Of a stretch of DNA of 44,740 bases, positions 44,507 through 44,740 are shown one piece after another. The translations under genes and the position numbers were made by a program. The stretch is from a virus. The notes below the pieces were generated by a model. It had not been told where the DNA came from and searched no databases. It was given only the letters and a program-made list of their open reading frames with translations. The DNA lies in IMG/VR virus record IMGVR_UViG_3300020165_000037, positions 1 to 44,740 of that record; one strand, given 5' to 3'. The stretch's first letter is position 1. Each line of letters opens with the position of its first letter.

Positions 44507-44543
44507 GGGAGGCTTGGCTTCCCGGGCTATCTTTCGTATATTC
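44507..44543 (+). promoter_or_regulatory. Composite hairpin-promoter element, copy B
   Basis: Stem GGGAGGC (44507-44513) with GCTTCCC (44517-44523) has one G-U pair and the loop is TTG (44514-44516). TATATT (44537-44542) lies 20 bases further on. It is almost identical to copy A (115-151), and base changes in the stem keep pairing. It would drive the gene at 44574. Confidence 0.6.
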
Positions 44544-44573
44544 ATAGGGTATTAATAATTAAAAATAAAGGTT

Positions 44574-44740
44574 ATGTCAAATTTTAGAAAAGCGATTATT
44601 GAAAATGGAAATGTTAAGTTTACTGTAAAAGGAATTACCGAGTACCGAAGAGGTGGTGAAGATAATGAGTATGGTGATTTCCCAAAGATATTTGCAGTTA
44701 ATGAAGGTGGTGATGCTATTTATGAAGATACAAATTTGTT
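44574..44740 (+). CDS. 5' part of an unidentified gene (partial)
   Basis: ATG 44574 follows the composite promoter and an AAAGGTT leader. The frame stays open to the end of the window (55 codons), encoding SNFRKAIIENGNVKFTVKGI and then a Gly/Asp/Glu-rich part. Too short to assign. Confidence 0.55.
   Translation, partial: MSNFRKAIIENGNVKFTVKGITEYRRGGEDNEYGDFPKIFAVNEGGDAIYEDTNL

Noticed and set aside
1-44740. tRNA genes, insertion sequences, integrase, attachment sites or a reverse transcriptase (diversity-generating element)
   Set aside because: No cloverleaf with a GTTCGA-type arm, transposase, recombinase or RT motif was recognised on reading the window and its proteins.

Overview
The window looks like part of the genome of a large, strongly A+T-rich tailed phage with a T4-type contractile tail (myovirus). 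Every gene I can support is on the + strand, genes abut or overlap by a few bases, and no gap exceeds about 130 bases. The recognisable hallmarks are a gp55-like late sigma factor, a gp5-like baseplate hub/spike protein, gp25 and gp6 baseplate wedge proteins, several tail-fibre genes including two with long collagen-like Gly-X-Y tracts, a Toprim DNA primase and a RecB-like nuclease. Most starts lack a Shine-Dalgarno sequence and sit in A/T-only leaders. One promoter class looks like the Bacteroidota TTG...TAnnTTT type. A Bacteroidota host is therefore plausible, but this is inference.

Layout. (1) 1-2298: the end of an unidentified gene, a DUF932-like protein, a T5orf172/GIY-YIG protein and small unknown ORFs. 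(2) 2428-4395: a small ORF, an HD-domain hydrolase, a one-TM protein and the late sigma factor. (3) 4431-12055: the baseplate block (gp5-like hub, a 552-aa protein with hydrophobic helices, gp25, gp6 and accessory virion proteins). (4) 12063-24007: a 3024-aa structural giant with a predicted lectin-like domain, followed by three smaller virion proteins, two of which share a C-terminal domain. (5) 24045-35281: the fibre block, with a 611-aa collagen-like protein, two other fibre proteins, a small ORF, a propeller-like protein and a 1792-aa collagen-like giant containing more than 30 copies of a 13-residue [11 protein letters not shown]-type unit. (6) 35296-41531: an unusual accessory block containing a methyltransferase that closely resembles guanidinoacetate N-methyltransferase, a DNRLRE-like virion protein, a 2-oxoglutarate/Fe(II) oxygenase, a GH130-like beta-propeller protein, a TPR-WavE glycosyltransferase, an APH/choline-kinase-like kinase and a nucleotidyltransferase-HAD fusion. 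(7) 41554-44740: a GIY-YIG nuclease, primase, PD-(D/E)XK nuclease and small ORFs.

Two promoter systems are visible. The 11-mer ATATTTATAAY occurs exactly in six intergenic gaps, five of them just upstream of structural or fibre genes. It resembles a phage late promoter and probably serves the encoded gp55-like sigma. A second element, TTG-N20-TAYATT with TTTCG just before TAYATT, precedes the 187, 2428 (weaker), 42055 (weaker), 44265 and 44574 genes. In three copies the TTG lies in the loop of a hairpin, once a strong Rho-independent terminator, so terminator and promoter appear to be fused.

The most interesting candidate for a new system is block 6 with the collagen fibres of block 5. Its last five genes form a tight operon that could build, activate and transfer a (phospho)glycan, while the oxygenase and methyltransferase could modify proteins. 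The GPT triplets of the 1792-aa fibre resemble the GPT repeats of Bacillus BclA, which are O-glycosylated on Thr. I propose, as inference, a late-expressed cassette that decorates the phage's own fibres or mimics host surface glycans.
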